Shown: positions 53,702 through 61,464 of the stretch, in pieces
Layout of the letters: each line of letters begins with the position of its first letter
Position numbering within the stretch: the stretch's first letter is position 1
NCBI GenBank assembly: GCA_003241785.1
Contig: QFPW01000001.1
Location: forward strand, 372,001-436,000
Source: Rhodovulum sulfidophilum
GTDB taxonomy: Bacteria; Pseudomonadota; Alphaproteobacteria; Rhodobacterales; Rhodobacteraceae
Length of the DNA stretch: 64,000 bases
Reading direction: 5' to 3'
The notes under the pieces: model-generated
Told to the model about the DNA's origin: nothing
Database searches by the model: none
The model's input: only the letters and a program-made list of their open reading frames with translations
Translations under genes and position numbers: made by a program

Positions 53702-54388
53702 TTAGAACTGCCGATGGGGCCGATGCGCGCCCTTGAACGGAGAAGACGAATATGGCCGTCGATACGAACTCTCCCGACCGCTACGCCGCGCTGCAGGCGC
53801 GTATCGACGCCGCGCGCCAGCGGCTCGCCGAGCAGAACAAGATGGAATGGGCCGAGATCGGCAACATTCTCGAGGGCATCTCGGAAGAGCTGGACGAGAT
53901 CGACGAGCACGATCACGACAAGCGCGCGGCGACGATCGAGGCGCTCGACGCCCGGCTCGACGCGGTCCATGCGAAGCTCGATACCGCGCGCCCGACCGAT
54001 TGATCAGGTCCGGCCGGAGCCCCGCGCGCCGGCCGGTCGCCGGCGCCGGCCGAGCAGGCGGGCGAGGCTCGGCGCGGATCGCCGCGATCTCTTTCTCCGT
54101 CTTGCGCTCCAGCCCGATTAAGGCGTCGCGCGCGGTTTCGAGCGCGCGCGGGATTTCGTCGAGCTTCGCCCGCCGCGCCGCCGCGTCGCGGTTCTGCGAA
54201 TTCCGCGCCGGGAAGACCATCAGGATGGTGACGATGGTGGTGCCGGTGTGGATCACCAGCTGCCCGGCCTCGGAGAAGCCGAAGACCGGCCCGGTGACGG
54301 CCCAGATCACCACCGCCGCCAGCGCGAGGATGAAGGCGAGCGGCTGGCCCGCGAAGCCGGCGATCCGTCCCGCGATCGCCGTGAACAT
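53702..54388 (-). CDS. Low-affinity iron permease family protein with abnormal C-terminus
   Basis: From ATG 54388 the protein reads MFTAIAGRIAGFAGQPLAFI, with two membrane segments (LAFILALAAVVIWAVTGPVF and VIHTGTTIVTILMVF), then NSQNRDAA, AKLDEIPRALETARDALIGL and RKTEKEIAAIRAE: the PF04120 pattern. Family members read LIQN where this has PARN, and normally stop soon after the last helix. Here the frame runs on antisense through the small gene at 53752-54003 as Pro/Arg-rich sequence without conservation. The true 3' end may be lost, or the gene may be decaying. The domain is certain, the extent is not. Confidence 0.5.
   Translation of the reverse strand: MFTAIAGRIAGFAGQPLAFILALAAVVIWAVTGPVFGFSEAGQLVIHTGTTIVTILMVFPARNSQNRDAAARRAKLDEIPRALETARDALIGLERKTEKEIAAIRAEPRPPARPAPATGRRAGLRPDLINRSGARYRASHGPRRAGRRAPRSSPRACRDRARRSRPALPRCPRECCRSRPIPSCSARRAAGARRRYAPAARRSGRESSYRRPYSSSPFKGAHRPHRQF
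53752..54003 (+). CDS. Small acidic coiled-coil protein
   Basis: 83 residues, MAVDTNSPDRYAALQARIDA, then ARQRLAEQNKMEWAEIGNIL, EGISEELDEIDEHDHDKRAA and TIEALDARLDAVHAKLDTA. Highly charged, helical, no membrane segment. A GGAGAAG site lies 7 bp before the ATG. Codon use is in line with neighbours. No family recognised. It is antisense to the unusual C-terminal extension of the iron permease frame, and it is the better supported of the two in the shared region. Confidence 0.65.
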   Translation: MAVDTNSPDRYAALQARIDAARQRLAEQNKMEWAEIGNILEGISEELDEIDEHDHDKRAATIEALDARLDAVHAKLDTARPTD

Positions 54389-54862
54389 CCGCTCCAGCGC
54401 GATCCCCCTCCGCCACGGCCGGTCATTAATCCGTGAGCACGGCGCGAAGTTCCGGCGCGGCGACGGTTTCGAGTGGAATACACGGGAACCGATGATAGTT
54501 TTACGCGTTATGTTGCTATGCCGACGCCGGGCGCGTCGCCACGGAATGCATGTCCGGACGCGGGGTCTGGACGGCCTGGCACGGGAAGCCTCTGTTTTCC
54601 CTTGATCCTGGCCTCCCATCGACCCGCTCCGGACGTCACTCGGGTCTGTCCCAACTGGGGCGCCATTCGGCGCCCCATTTTTTTCGCGCTTCGGGAATGC
54701 TCGCGCTAAGGGCGATCGAACGCCTGGCCACGCACGCCGCGCTTCGCCCGGATCGGGCCGGGATCCACCGTTTCGCTTGCCCGCGAGCGAAACTCTGCCA
54801 TGATCGGACCACGCGACGCCGTTGGCACGCAATCAAGTTCCGCCGGCGAGCGCGACACCTCG
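54389..54862. other. Gene-free stretch with a terminator, possible small RNA
   Basis: About 470 bp without a supported protein gene. It holds a strong plus-strand terminator at 54657-54683 whose nearest upstream gene on that strand ends 650 bp earlier. The sequence from about 54500 to the terminator could therefore encode a small RNA, but no known RNA family was recognised. Confidence 0.35.
54657..54683 (+). terminator. Strong rho-independent terminator without an obvious upstream gene
   Basis: GGGGCGCC (54657-54664), loop ATTC, GGCGCCCC (54669-54676), followed by A and seven T residues. This is the longest T-run terminator in the window. Confidence 0.85.
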
Positions 54863-56488
54863 ATGAAACGCTTCCTGCCCTTGTTGGCCCTGATCCTGAT
54901 CGCGACCTCCGGGCTGGTGGCCGCGGGCGTGGTGCTGCGGCTTGACCAGCGCAACAAGGAGATCGCCTTCGCCGCGGTGGCCGAGCAGGCGACGACCCGG
55001 CTCCGGGAGCACGCCAACCGCCACCTGCTGCTGCTCGCCGCCACCGCCGCGCATTTCGAGGCGTCCAGCGGCTGGATCGCGGCGTCGGAGTTCGAGGATT
55101 TCTTCGCCAGCCTCGACCTGCCCCACCGCGCCCCGGGCAGCGTCGGGCTCGGCTATCTCGTCTTCACCGAGCGCGAGCGGCTGCCGATCCTCGCGCGCGC
55201 CTTCGAGCTCACCAACGGCCGTCCGCTGGATCTCTGGCCGCCCTCCGGCGACGCGCGCGTCGCGGTCGCGGTGCTCTACGAGACGGTCGAGGACAACGGC
55301 GCCCGGGCGAGCGGCTTCGACAGCTATTCCGATCCGGCGCGGCGCGAGGCGCTGGACCGGGCGATCGCGCTGGCGGCGCCCGCCGCGACCGCGCCGACCG
55401 AGCCGGCGCGCGAGCCCGGCACCGGGCTGCACAGCGTCCTCTTCTACGTGCCGGTCTATGCCTCGGTCTTCGGCATCCCGGAACGGCCGGGGCCGCCGCC
55501 GGTCCCGACCGGCTTCGTCGCGGCGGTGTTCCGCACCGGAGCCTTCGTCCAGGCCGCCTTCGACAGCGGCGCGCCCTTGCCCGCGCATCTCACGGTCGTG
55601 GACGCCGGCGAGCCCGACACCATCCTCGGCGAGGTCGGCGAGGCGGCCGATCCGCGCTACGGCGAACCGTTCCTGATCCGGACCGAGGTCGAGATCGCGG
55701 GCCGGACCTGGCTCGTCAGCGCGCGGCCGAGCGTCGCCTTCCGCGCGCCGAGCGCGGCGCCCTTCGCGCTGGCGCTCGGCGCGCTGTCGCTGCTGCTCGC
55801 CTTCGCCGTCGCGGCGACCCTGCGCGAACAGGCCCGCGCGCAGGACGCGACCGAGGCGCTGGCCGCGACCACGCAGCGCAACCTCGCCGAGAAGGACCTG
55901 ATGCTTCAGGAGATGAAGCACCGGATCAAGAACGCGATCGGCCGCGTGCTCGCGATCGCGCGGCAGACCGCGAACGGCGCGGAGGACCAGGAAAGCTTCC
56001 TGCGCTCGTTCACGCAGCGGCTGCAGGCGATGTCGAACGCGCAGGACGTGCTGACGCGCTCGCAGTGGCAGCGGGCGGATCTCGGCGACCTGCTGCGGCA
56101 GGAGCTCGCGCAGGTGTTCGGCGCCGATTTCGACGACGGCCGGCTGAAGGGCCCGCCGGTCGAGCTCGACGAGCGCGGCGCGCAGGCGCTCGGCCTCACC
56201 TTCCACGAGCTCGCCACCAACACGCTCAAATATTCCGGCGGCGACCCCGATTTCGAGGTCGCCTGGCATATCGCGCCGCGCCCCGGCGGCGGCGAGGAGC
56301 TGGTGCTGCGCTGGCAGGAGAAGGCCGCCACGCCGGTCGAGCCGCCGACCCGCCCGGGCTTCGGCACCCGGCTCATCGACGCGAATGTCCGGCACGAGCT
56401 CAACGGCGACATCGAGCGCGACTACGCGCCGGGCGGCCTGCGGCTCACCCTCACGATTCCGATACAGGCGGGCGTGGTCGGCGGCTGA
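54863..56488 (+). CDS. CHASE-domain sensor histidine kinase (HWE/HisKA_2)
   Basis: 541 residues. A membrane helix (FLPLLALILIATSGLVAAGV), an extracellular CHASE domain (AATAAHFEASSGWIAASEFE, then SVGLGYLVFTERERL), a second membrane helix (FALALGALSLLLAFAVAATL) and a cytoplasmic kinase: phospho-acceptor His in LMLQEMKHRIKNAIGRVLAI, ATPase N-box in TFHELATNTLKYSGGD and G-box RPGFGTRLIDANVRHEL. Kinases of this class feed PhyR, and phyR is 1.5 kb away, so a stress-sensing role is likely. The ATG at 54800 is an alternative start adding 21 residues. Confidence 0.85.
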   Translation: MKRFLPLLALILIATSGLVAAGVVLRLDQRNKEIAFAAVAEQATTRLREHANRHLLLLAATAAHFEASSGWIAASEFEDFFASLDLPHRAPGSVGLGYLVFTERERLPILARAFELTNGRPLDLWPPSGDARVAVAVLYETVEDNGARASGFDSYSDPARREALDRAIALAAPAATAPTEPAREPGTGLHSVLFYVPVYASVFGIPERPGPPPVPTGFVAAVFRTGAFVQAAFDSGAPLPAHLTVVDAGEPDTILGEVGEAADPRYGEPFLIRTEVEIAGRTWLVSARPSVAFRAPSAAPFALALGALSLLLAFAVAATLREQARAQDATEALAATTQRNLAEKDLMLQEMKHRIKNAIGRVLAIARQTANGAEDQESFLRSFTQRLQAMSNAQDVLTRSQWQRADLGDLLRQELAQVFGADFDDGRLKGPPVELDERGAQALGLTFHELATNTLKYSGGDPDFEVAWHIAPRPGGGEELVLRWQEKAATPVEPPTRPGFGTRLIDANVRHELNGDIERDYAPGGLRLTLTIPIQAGVVGG

Positions 56489-56491
56489 GAC

Positions 56492-56516
56492 GGAACCCGC
56501 GGGCCGGGGCCGCGTT
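56492..56516 (+). promoter_or_regulatory. EcfG-dependent promoter of the DUF883 gene
   Basis: GGAAC (56492-56496), 17-bp spacer, GTT (56514-56516). This matches the alphaproteobacterial general stress response consensus. It lies 70 bp upstream of the ATG at 56587. Confidence 0.7.
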
Positions 56517-56586
56517 TGAGATACGAGCTCCGGAACGCGGCGGAATCGCGGCGGACCGGTGACGTTAACGCAACGAGGAGCATTCC

Positions 56587-56922
56587 ATGGCCACGATCCA
56601 GGACAAGACCCGCGACGCCATCGCCGATCTTCCCGACCTCGATGATATCCGCAAGGAGATGCACGCCCTGCGCCGGCAGATGGAGAAGATGACCAGCCGC
56701 GCGGTCGCGGAAGGGTCGGATCACGTGGCGCGGCTGCGCAACCAGGCCTCCGGCCGGGCGACCGACCTCTACGCCGACGGCGAGGCGCTGCTGAGCGAGC
56801 TGGGGCGCGAGCTCCGGCACTACGAGAAGCGGGCGCGGAGCACGGTCCGGGCCCATCCCGGCCAGACGCTCGCGGTGGCCCTCGGAGTCGGCGCGCTGAT
56901 CGCGCTGCTCTGGCGGCGCTGA
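56587..56922 (+). CDS. DUF883 (ElaB/YqjD-like) membrane-anchored protein
   Basis: 111 residues: an N-terminal helix IADLPDLDDIRKEMHALRRQ, coiled coil KMTSRAVAEGSDHVARLRNQ, and a C-terminal membrane anchor RAHPGQTLAVALGVGALIAL ending LWRR. YqjD and ElaB of E. coli are stationary-phase proteins that tether ribosomes to the membrane; similar function is inferred. The start has GAGGAGC. An EcfG promoter upstream makes it a likely general-stress gene. Confidence 0.85.
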   Translation: MATIQDKTRDAIADLPDLDDIRKEMHALRRQMEKMTSRAVAEGSDHVARLRNQASGRATDLYADGEALLSELGRELRHYEKRARSTVRAHPGQTLAVALGVGALIALLWRR

Positions 56923-57010
56923 ACCGCGCCGGGGCGCCCGGCGGGGGCCGCCACCCCCGCCGGGCAGCCTTCGCGGCGGCGAGACGCCAGGGTGACGAGA
57001 CGACACGATG

Positions 57011-57045
57011 AAAGGCCCGCCGGGAATTCCCCCCGGCGGGCCTTT
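57011..57045. terminator. Bidirectional terminator between DUF883 and ecfG
   Basis: A 14-bp perfect stem (57011-57024 / 57032-57045) flanked by AAA on the left and TTT on the right, between convergent genes. Confidence 0.85.
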
Positions 57046-57065
57046 CGCGTTTCGAGATGGGGGGG

Positions 57066-57620
57066 TTATTCGACGAAGGCCCGCGCGACCGCGCCGGCGC
57101 TGACCCGGTCGGGGCCGAAGTCGCTGGGGCCGGAGATCTTCAGCACGTCCTGCAGGCGGCTGCGCGCGCGGCTCACGCGGCTCTTGATCGTGCCGACGGC
57201 GCAGCCGCAGATCCCGGCCGCCTGCTCGTAGGAGAAGCCGGAGGCGCCGACGAGAAGCAGCGCCTCGCGCTGGTCGTCGGGCAGGCTCGCGAGCGCGCGG
57301 CGGAAGTCGGCCATGTCCATCACGCCGTCATGCGCCGGCGCCACGCTCAGCCGCGCGGTGAAGGTGCCCTCGCTGTCCTGCACCTCGCGCCCGCGCTTGC
57401 GCATCTGGCTGTAATAGGTGTTGCGCAGGATCGTCACCAGCCAGGCCTGCATGTTGGTGCCGAGCTTGAAGTCGTTCTGCTTGGCCCAGGCCTTCATCAC
57501 CGCTTCCTGCACCAGGTCGTCGGCCCGGTCGGCGCGACCGCTCAGCGAGAGCGCGAAGGCGCGCAGCGACGGCAGGGCCGCGAGCATCGCCTGCTTGAAG
57601 GTGGGGATCTCATCGGTCAT
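57066..57620 (-). CDS. ecfG: General stress response sigma factor EcfG
   Basis: 184-residue ECF sigma factor. Region 2: SLRAFALSLSGRADRADDLV, QEAVMKAWAKQNDFKLGTNM, AWLVTILRNTYYSQMRKRGR. Region 4: LASLPDDQREALLLVGASGF, SYEQAAGICGCAVGTIKSRV, SRARSRLQDVL. The EcfG group is identified by context: nepR overlaps it by 11 bp upstream and phyR faces them. It transcribes stress genes from GGAAC-N17-GTT promoters, two of which are seen in this window. Confidence 0.92.
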   Translation of the reverse strand: MTDEIPTFKQAMLAALPSLRAFALSLSGRADRADDLVQEAVMKAWAKQNDFKLGTNMQAWLVTILRNTYYSQMRKRGREVQDSEGTFTARLSVAPAHDGVMDMADFRRALASLPDDQREALLLVGASGFSYEQAAGICGCAVGTIKSRVSRARSRLQDVLKISGPSDFGPDRVSAGAVARAFVE

Positions 57621-57804
57621 GCGAGGCGTTCTCCTCGGCCTGGTCGAGCCGCTCCAGCAGTTCGATCAGCTCGGCGGGAATCGGTTCCTGCTCGACCTCG
57701 GCGTAAAGCGCCTTCAGGCGGGAGGCGATCTCGCCATGCGGATCCAGCAGGCCGCCGATCGGGCGCTGGCGCCGCCGAGGCGGATCCGAGGGATTGTCTG
57801 TCAT
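57610..57804 (-). CDS. nepR: Anti-sigma factor NepR
   Basis: 64 residues from the ATG at 57804 (a GTG at 57813 would add three). The NepR core is GGLLDPHGEIASRLKALYAE and VEQEPIPAELIELLERLD, the region that binds EcfG in unstressed cells and is captured by phosphorylated PhyR. It overlaps ecfG by 11 bp, so both are translated together. A GGAACC hexamer upstream on this strand lacks a matching GTT, so I do not call an EcfG promoter for it. Confidence 0.9.
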   Translation of the reverse strand: MTDNPSDPPRRRQRPIGGLLDPHGEIASRLKALYAEVEQEPIPAELIELLERLDQAEENASHDR

Positions 57805-57888
57805 CAGGCGCACTCTTGAAAGGGTTCCGTACTCGGGGGATGGTTGCAGCGCAAAGTCCGGCGGGGAAGAAAGGTTCCGCCGCGGTCA

Positions 57889-57913
57889 GGAACTTTTTTC
57901 GCGGCGCGGCGTT
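57889..57913 (+). promoter_or_regulatory. EcfG-dependent promoter of phyR
   Basis: GGAAC (57889-57893), 17-bp spacer, GTT (57911-57913), 45 bp upstream of the phyR ATG. It predicts positive feedback of the stress response on phyR. Confidence 0.75.
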
Positions 57914-57958
57914 GAAACCACATTTGGGCCCCCCAACGCCCGGTTCAGGAGCTTAAGG

Positions 57959-58753
57959 ATGAGTCTCTCCACCCGCATCGCCCCGCATCTTGCCTACCTG
58001 CGGCGATACTCCCGGGCCATCACCGGTTCGCAGACCTCGGGCGACGCCTACGTGGCGGCGATGCTGCAGGCCTTGATCGCCGACGTGAACATTTTCCCGA
58101 AGACCAGCAGCGACCGGATCGGCGTCTACAAGCTCTTCGCGAGCCTCTATTCCAGCCTGCAGGTCGATATCGACCCGAGCGCCTCGCCCTTCGCCTGGGA
58201 GCAGCGCGCGGCGGGCAATCTCGCCTTCGTCTCGCCGCTCGCGCGGCAGGCGTTCCTGCTGAGCGCGGTGGAGGGCTTCGACGACGGCGAGGTCTCCGAG
58301 ATCCTAGGCCTCGACGACGACGAGACGCGCGCGCTGATGGCGAAGGCCGCCGAGGAGATCTCGCGCCAGGTCGCGACCTCGATCCTCATCATCGAGGACG
58401 AGCCGCTGATCGCGATGGACATCGAGCAGATGGTGAATTCGCTCGGCCATCGCGTGACCGGCGTCGCGCGCACCCATACCGAGGCGCTGGCGCTCTATCG
58501 CGCCGATCCGCCGGGCATGGTGCTCGCCGACATCCGGCTCGCCGACGGCAGCTCGGGGATCGACGCGGTGAACGACATCCTGAAGAGCCGGATCCTGCCG
58601 GTGATCTTCATCACCGCCTTCCCCGAGCATCTGCTGACCGGCGAGCGTCCGGAGCCCGCCTTCCTGGTGACCAAGCCCTTCGACGAGAACATGGTGAAGG
58701 CTCTGATCGGCCAGGCTCTGTTCTTCAACGAGGCGGCGCGCGCGGCGGCCTGA
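57959..58753 (+). CDS. phyR: General stress response regulator PhyR
   Basis: 264 residues. An N-terminal sigma-like (EcfG-mimicking) domain: IAPHLAYLRRYSRAITGSQT, LQALIADVNIFPK, LARQAFLLSAVEGFDDGEVSE. A C-terminal receiver domain: SILIIEDEPLIAMDIEQMVN with acidic pocket, phospho-acceptor Asp in MVLADIRLADGSSGID, and PVIFITAFPEHLLTG / LVTKPFDENMVKALI. When phosphorylated it binds NepR and frees EcfG. The start at 57959 follows AGGAGC. Divergent from nepR-ecfG, with an EcfG promoter. Confidence 0.95.
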   Translation: MSLSTRIAPHLAYLRRYSRAITGSQTSGDAYVAAMLQALIADVNIFPKTSSDRIGVYKLFASLYSSLQVDIDPSASPFAWEQRAAGNLAFVSPLARQAFLLSAVEGFDDGEVSEILGLDDDETRALMAKAAEEISRQVATSILIIEDEPLIAMDIEQMVNSLGHRVTGVARTHTEALALYRADPPGMVLADIRLADGSSGIDAVNDILKSRILPVIFITAFPEHLLTGERPEPAFLVTKPFDENMVKALIGQALFFNEAARAAA

Positions 58754-58895
58754 TCGCGGCATGTCCTCGCGCGCATCCCCTTCCGCCCTGATTCCGCCGG
58801 CCAACGACGGAACCATGCCCGGGAGCGGCCGCGACGGAGGATGGGCGGGATCCGACTCCCGTTCGCCGCGCACGGCCATGGAACGATCGAGCGCA

Positions 58896-59891
58896 ATGCC
58901 CCAGAACCGGGAAATCTCCGTCGACCGGATCAAGACCCTGCTGCGCGGGCTGCGCAACAGCGGGGTCTGCATCCTCTATCACGACTCCCAGCTCGCGGTC
59001 CGCCTGGTCGAGAACGCGCCCGCGAGCTGGCCTTCGGCGGAGCGGATCCTCGCCGGGGGCGATTCCGAGATCTTCGACGCCGAGACCGCGGCGCGGGTCA
59101 CGGAGACCAAGCGCGCGGTGCTGGAAAGCGGCGCCCCGGCGCGGCTCGAGGTCGCGCGCGAGGCGCCGAGCGGCGAACGCCACTGGTACGAGCTTCACAT
59201 CGAGGCCGATCCCCTGCCCGCGCCGCAGGGCGAGCCCGAGATCTCGACCGCCCGCGGCCTCTTCGTCTCGGCGGTCGACATCACCGAGCTGAAGCGGCGC
59301 GAGGAAACGCTGCGCACGCTGCTGTTCGAGGTGAACCACCGCTCGCGCAACCTGCTCGCGATCATGCAGAGCGTGCTCGGCCACACCGCCCGGACCTCGG
59401 GCAACGTGGTCGAATTCGAGCGCAAGTTCCGCGGCCGGGTCGCCGCCCTCGCCCACAGCCAGGACCTGATCACCCGGTCGAACTGGCAGGGAATCCGCTT
59501 TCACCGGCTGGCGCTCAACCAGCTTTCCGAACATGTCGGCCAGGGCCTCGCGCCCCCGATGCTGCTCGGGCCCGATCCGCTGATCGGGCCTAATACCGCG
59601 CTGCACCTCGGGCTCGCGCTGCACGAGCTCGCGATGAACTCCGCGACCTTCGGCGCGCTGCGCCGGGGGCGCGGCGACGTCTCGATCGAGATCGAGACCA
59701 CCCAGACCGGCCAGGCGATGACCTGGGAGGAGCATCTGGAGGAGCCGCGCGACTCGCCCCCGGGCCGCGGCTTCGGCCAGGCGATCCTGAGCCAGATCGT
59801 GCCGCGCGCGCTCAACGGCGAAGCGGAGCTGACGATCGAGCCGGACCGGATCCGCTACCGGATCGACTGGCCCGAGGTGGTGCTGACCTGA
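58896..59891 (+). CDS. Sensor histidine kinase, HisKA_2 type (PhyK-like, cytoplasmic)
   Basis: About 331 residues from Met 58896. A PAS-like N-terminal domain (IKTLLRGLRNSGVCILYHDS, then GLFVSAVDITELKRREETL) and a HisKA_2/HWE kinase core (LLFEVNHRSRNLLAIMQSVL with the phospho-acceptor His; ALHELAMNSATFGALRRGRG; PGRGFGQAILSQIVPRAL). No membrane segment. Directly downstream of phyR, the usual place of its cognate kinase. The longest frame begins at 58761, but the first 40 residues are low-complexity; 58878 is another possible start. Confidence 0.85.
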   Translation: MPQNREISVDRIKTLLRGLRNSGVCILYHDSQLAVRLVENAPASWPSAERILAGGDSEIFDAETAARVTETKRAVLESGAPARLEVAREAPSGERHWYELHIEADPLPAPQGEPEISTARGLFVSAVDITELKRREETLRTLLFEVNHRSRNLLAIMQSVLGHTARTSGNVVEFERKFRGRVAALAHSQDLITRSNWQGIRFHRLALNQLSEHVGQGLAPPMLLGPDPLIGPNTALHLGLALHELAMNSATFGALRRGRGDVSIEIETTQTGQAMTWEEHLEEPRDSPPGRGFGQAILSQIVPRALNGEAELTIEPDRIRYRIDWPEVVLT

Positions 59892-59981
59892 TTGTCATGG
59901 AACCCCGGACCCCGCGCGGGCATTGAATGGGCGCGAGAGACGACCGGCGATGCCGCTCGTCAGAGAAAAGGAGCCGCCGAG

Positions 59982-60254
59982 ATGGAGACCGTGAACCCGA
60001 TGCCAAAGGACGAAGCCGACCCCGTGACCGACACCGCCTCCGCCCAGCTGCGCGCCGATCTCAGGACGCTGGCGGCCGATCTCGAGACGCTGAAGGCCGA
60101 CATGACGGCGCTCGGCAAGAACCAGGTCGACCGCGTGAAAGCCAATGTCGTCGGGATGGACCAGAGCCTCGGCGACCAGCTGAGCGAGAAGCCGCTCCGC
60201 ACGCTCGCGGTCACCTTCGCCGCGGGCTATCTCTTCGCCGCGATCACGCGCTGA
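59982..60254 (+). CDS. DUF883-like small membrane-anchored protein
   Basis: 90 residues: METVNPMPKDEADPVTDTAS, helical LRADLRTLAADLETLKADMT, then EKPLRTLAVTFAAGYLFAAI as the C-terminal anchor. It resembles the other DUF883 protein at 56587. AAGGAG lies 10 bp before the ATG. A GGAAC at 59899 with CATT after a 17-bp spacer is a weak EcfG-like promoter. Likely stress-induced. Confidence 0.75.
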   Translation: METVNPMPKDEADPVTDTASAQLRADLRTLAADLETLKADMTALGKNQVDRVKANVVGMDQSLGDQLSEKPLRTLAVTFAAGYLFAAITR

Positions 60255-60274
60255 ACCAGCCCGGGAAAACGCGC

Positions 60275-60305
60275 CGCCCCGCCGGGAACCCGACCCGGCG
60301 GGGCG
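60275..60305. terminator. Bidirectional terminator
   Basis: CGCCCCGCCGGG (60275-60286), 7-base loop, CCCGGCGGGGCG (60294-60305) followed by TTTAC; AAAA precedes it on the left, so it can stop both the DUF883-like transcript and the opposing NepR-like gene. Confidence 0.8.
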
Positions 60306-60306
60306 T

Positions 60307-60489
60307 TTACGTGGAGGGCTCCGTGGAGCCGGTCTCGGCGCGCTCGAGCTGGTCGAGCAGCGCGTTCAGTTCCGCGGGAAGGGGCGCGACGCCCTCTTCC
60401 TGGTATCGGCGAAACCGCGTGCCGATCTCGTTGGCGAACTGGCGGACGAAAGACCGCTCCCGCGGTCTTGGACTTTCTGCTTTCATCAT
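60307..60489 (-). CDS. Second NepR-like small protein
   Basis: 60 residues: MMKAESPRPRERSFVRQFAN, then EIGTRFRRYQEEGVAPLPAE and LNALLDQLERAETGSTEPST. The core IGxxxRRxYQEExVxPLPxELxxLLDQL has the spacing of NepR (compare the NepR gene at 57610: IASRLKALYAEVEQEPIPAELIELLERL). A GAAGGAGG site lies 11 bp upstream of the first ATG. GGAAC-N17-CATT upstream may be a weak EcfG promoter. The longer frame to 60663 is not needed. It may be a second anti-sigma factor of EcfG. Confidence 0.65.
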   Translation of the reverse strand: MMKAESPRPRERSFVRQFANEIGTRFRRYQEEGVAPLPAELNALLDQLERAETGSTEPST

Positions 60490-60623
60490 GACACCCCGAA
60501 CCTCCTTCGGGGGGTGAATGCGCCCGGCCGGGGTTCGGTTCCTTCGGTTCCGTCTCTTCGCGGGCGCCGAGTGGCGCTCCGGCAACAGTCGGCGCGGCGC
60601 CGGGGCAGGCGCCGCGCCAGGTC

Positions 60624-61436
60624 TCACGCCGGTTTCGCCGCGATCGTGAAGAGCGTGTTCCACGGATCGCGCGCCGAGCTACCGCCATGGCGCGCCGCGA
60701 AGGCGTCCACTTCCTCGGGCGTGGCGCGCAGCGCCACTTCCGTCAGGCCGGTCGCGGGCAGGTCGCGCGGCGCCGCCCCGCGGCTGGACCAGACATTGGT
60801 CGCCAGATGGTGGTGGTAGCCGCCGGAGGCGTAGAAGCTGCCGCCCGGGTAGCGCGTGGTCAGATCCATGCCGAGCCCGGTGGTGTAGAAGGCCTCGGCC
60901 TCCGGGATCGCGCCGACCCGCAGATGGACATGGCCGACGACGGTCCCGGCCGGCGCGCCGTTCCACTCGCCGGTCGCCGAACGCATCAGGTCGGCGAGGT
61001 CGAGCGGCTCGGTCGTCATTTCGATCCCCGCCGCGCCGCGCGGCCAGACGTCGCGCGGCCGGTCGGAATAGATCTCGATCCCGTTGCCCTCGGGGTCGCT
61101 CAGGTAGAGCGCCTCGCTGACGGCGTGGTCCGAGGCGCCCTGGATCCGCGCGTTCCGCTTGGCATAGGCGTTCAGGAGCGCGCCCAGGTCCTCGCGGCTC
61201 GGCAGCAGGAAGGCGGTGTGGAACAGCCCCGCCTCGCGGTGGCCGGCGAACCGCGCCGCCGGGTCGCGGCGCAGTTCGAGGAGCTGGCGCCCGCCGGCTC
61301 CGAGGCTCGCGCTCTCGCCATCGGACGAGAGCCGTTCGAGCCCGACGGCGCGCTGGTAGAAGTCGGACAGCTTGTCGAGATCATGGACGGTCAGGACGAC
61401 ATGTCCAATCTCGATCGGCGCATCGCTGGTCGCCAT
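60624..61436 (-). CDS. VOC-family protein (extradiol dioxygenase / CatE-like)
   Basis: 270 residues with two vicinal-oxygen-chelate modules. First: IGHVVLTVHDLDKLSDFYQR, GLFHTAFLLPSREDLGALLN, ALYLSDPEGNGIEIYSDRP. Second: VVGHVHLRVGAIPEAEAFYT, ASGGYHHHLATNVWSSRGAA. The His of IGHVVL, the Glu of GIEIYS and the His residues of the second module fit a metal site. This is the CatE/YfiE-type ring-cleavage or lyase family; the substrate is unknown. Followed on the same strand after the DoxX gene, 28 bp apart, so the two form an operon. Confidence 0.88.
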   Translation of the reverse strand: MATSDAPIEIGHVVLTVHDLDKLSDFYQRAVGLERLSSDGESASLGAGGRQLLELRRDPAARFAGHREAGLFHTAFLLPSREDLGALLNAYAKRNARIQGASDHAVSEALYLSDPEGNGIEIYSDRPRDVWPRGAAGIEMTTEPLDLADLMRSATGEWNGAPAGTVVGHVHLRVGAIPEAEAFYTTGLGMDLTTRYPGGSFYASGGYHHHLATNVWSSRGAAPRDLPATGLTEVALRATPEEVDAFAARHGGSSARDPWNTLFTIAAKPA

Positions 61437-61464
61437 GATCAGGACCTCCGGTATCAGACGCCGA

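Noticed and set aside
54473..54709. Small plus-strand frame of 78 codons
   Set aside because: It runs into the terminator hairpin, has no ribosome-binding site and shows no conservation pattern.
57805..57890. EcfG promoter for nepR-ecfG on the minus strand
   Set aside because: Two GGAACC hexamers occur there, but neither has a GTT at 16-18 bp, so the call is not supported.
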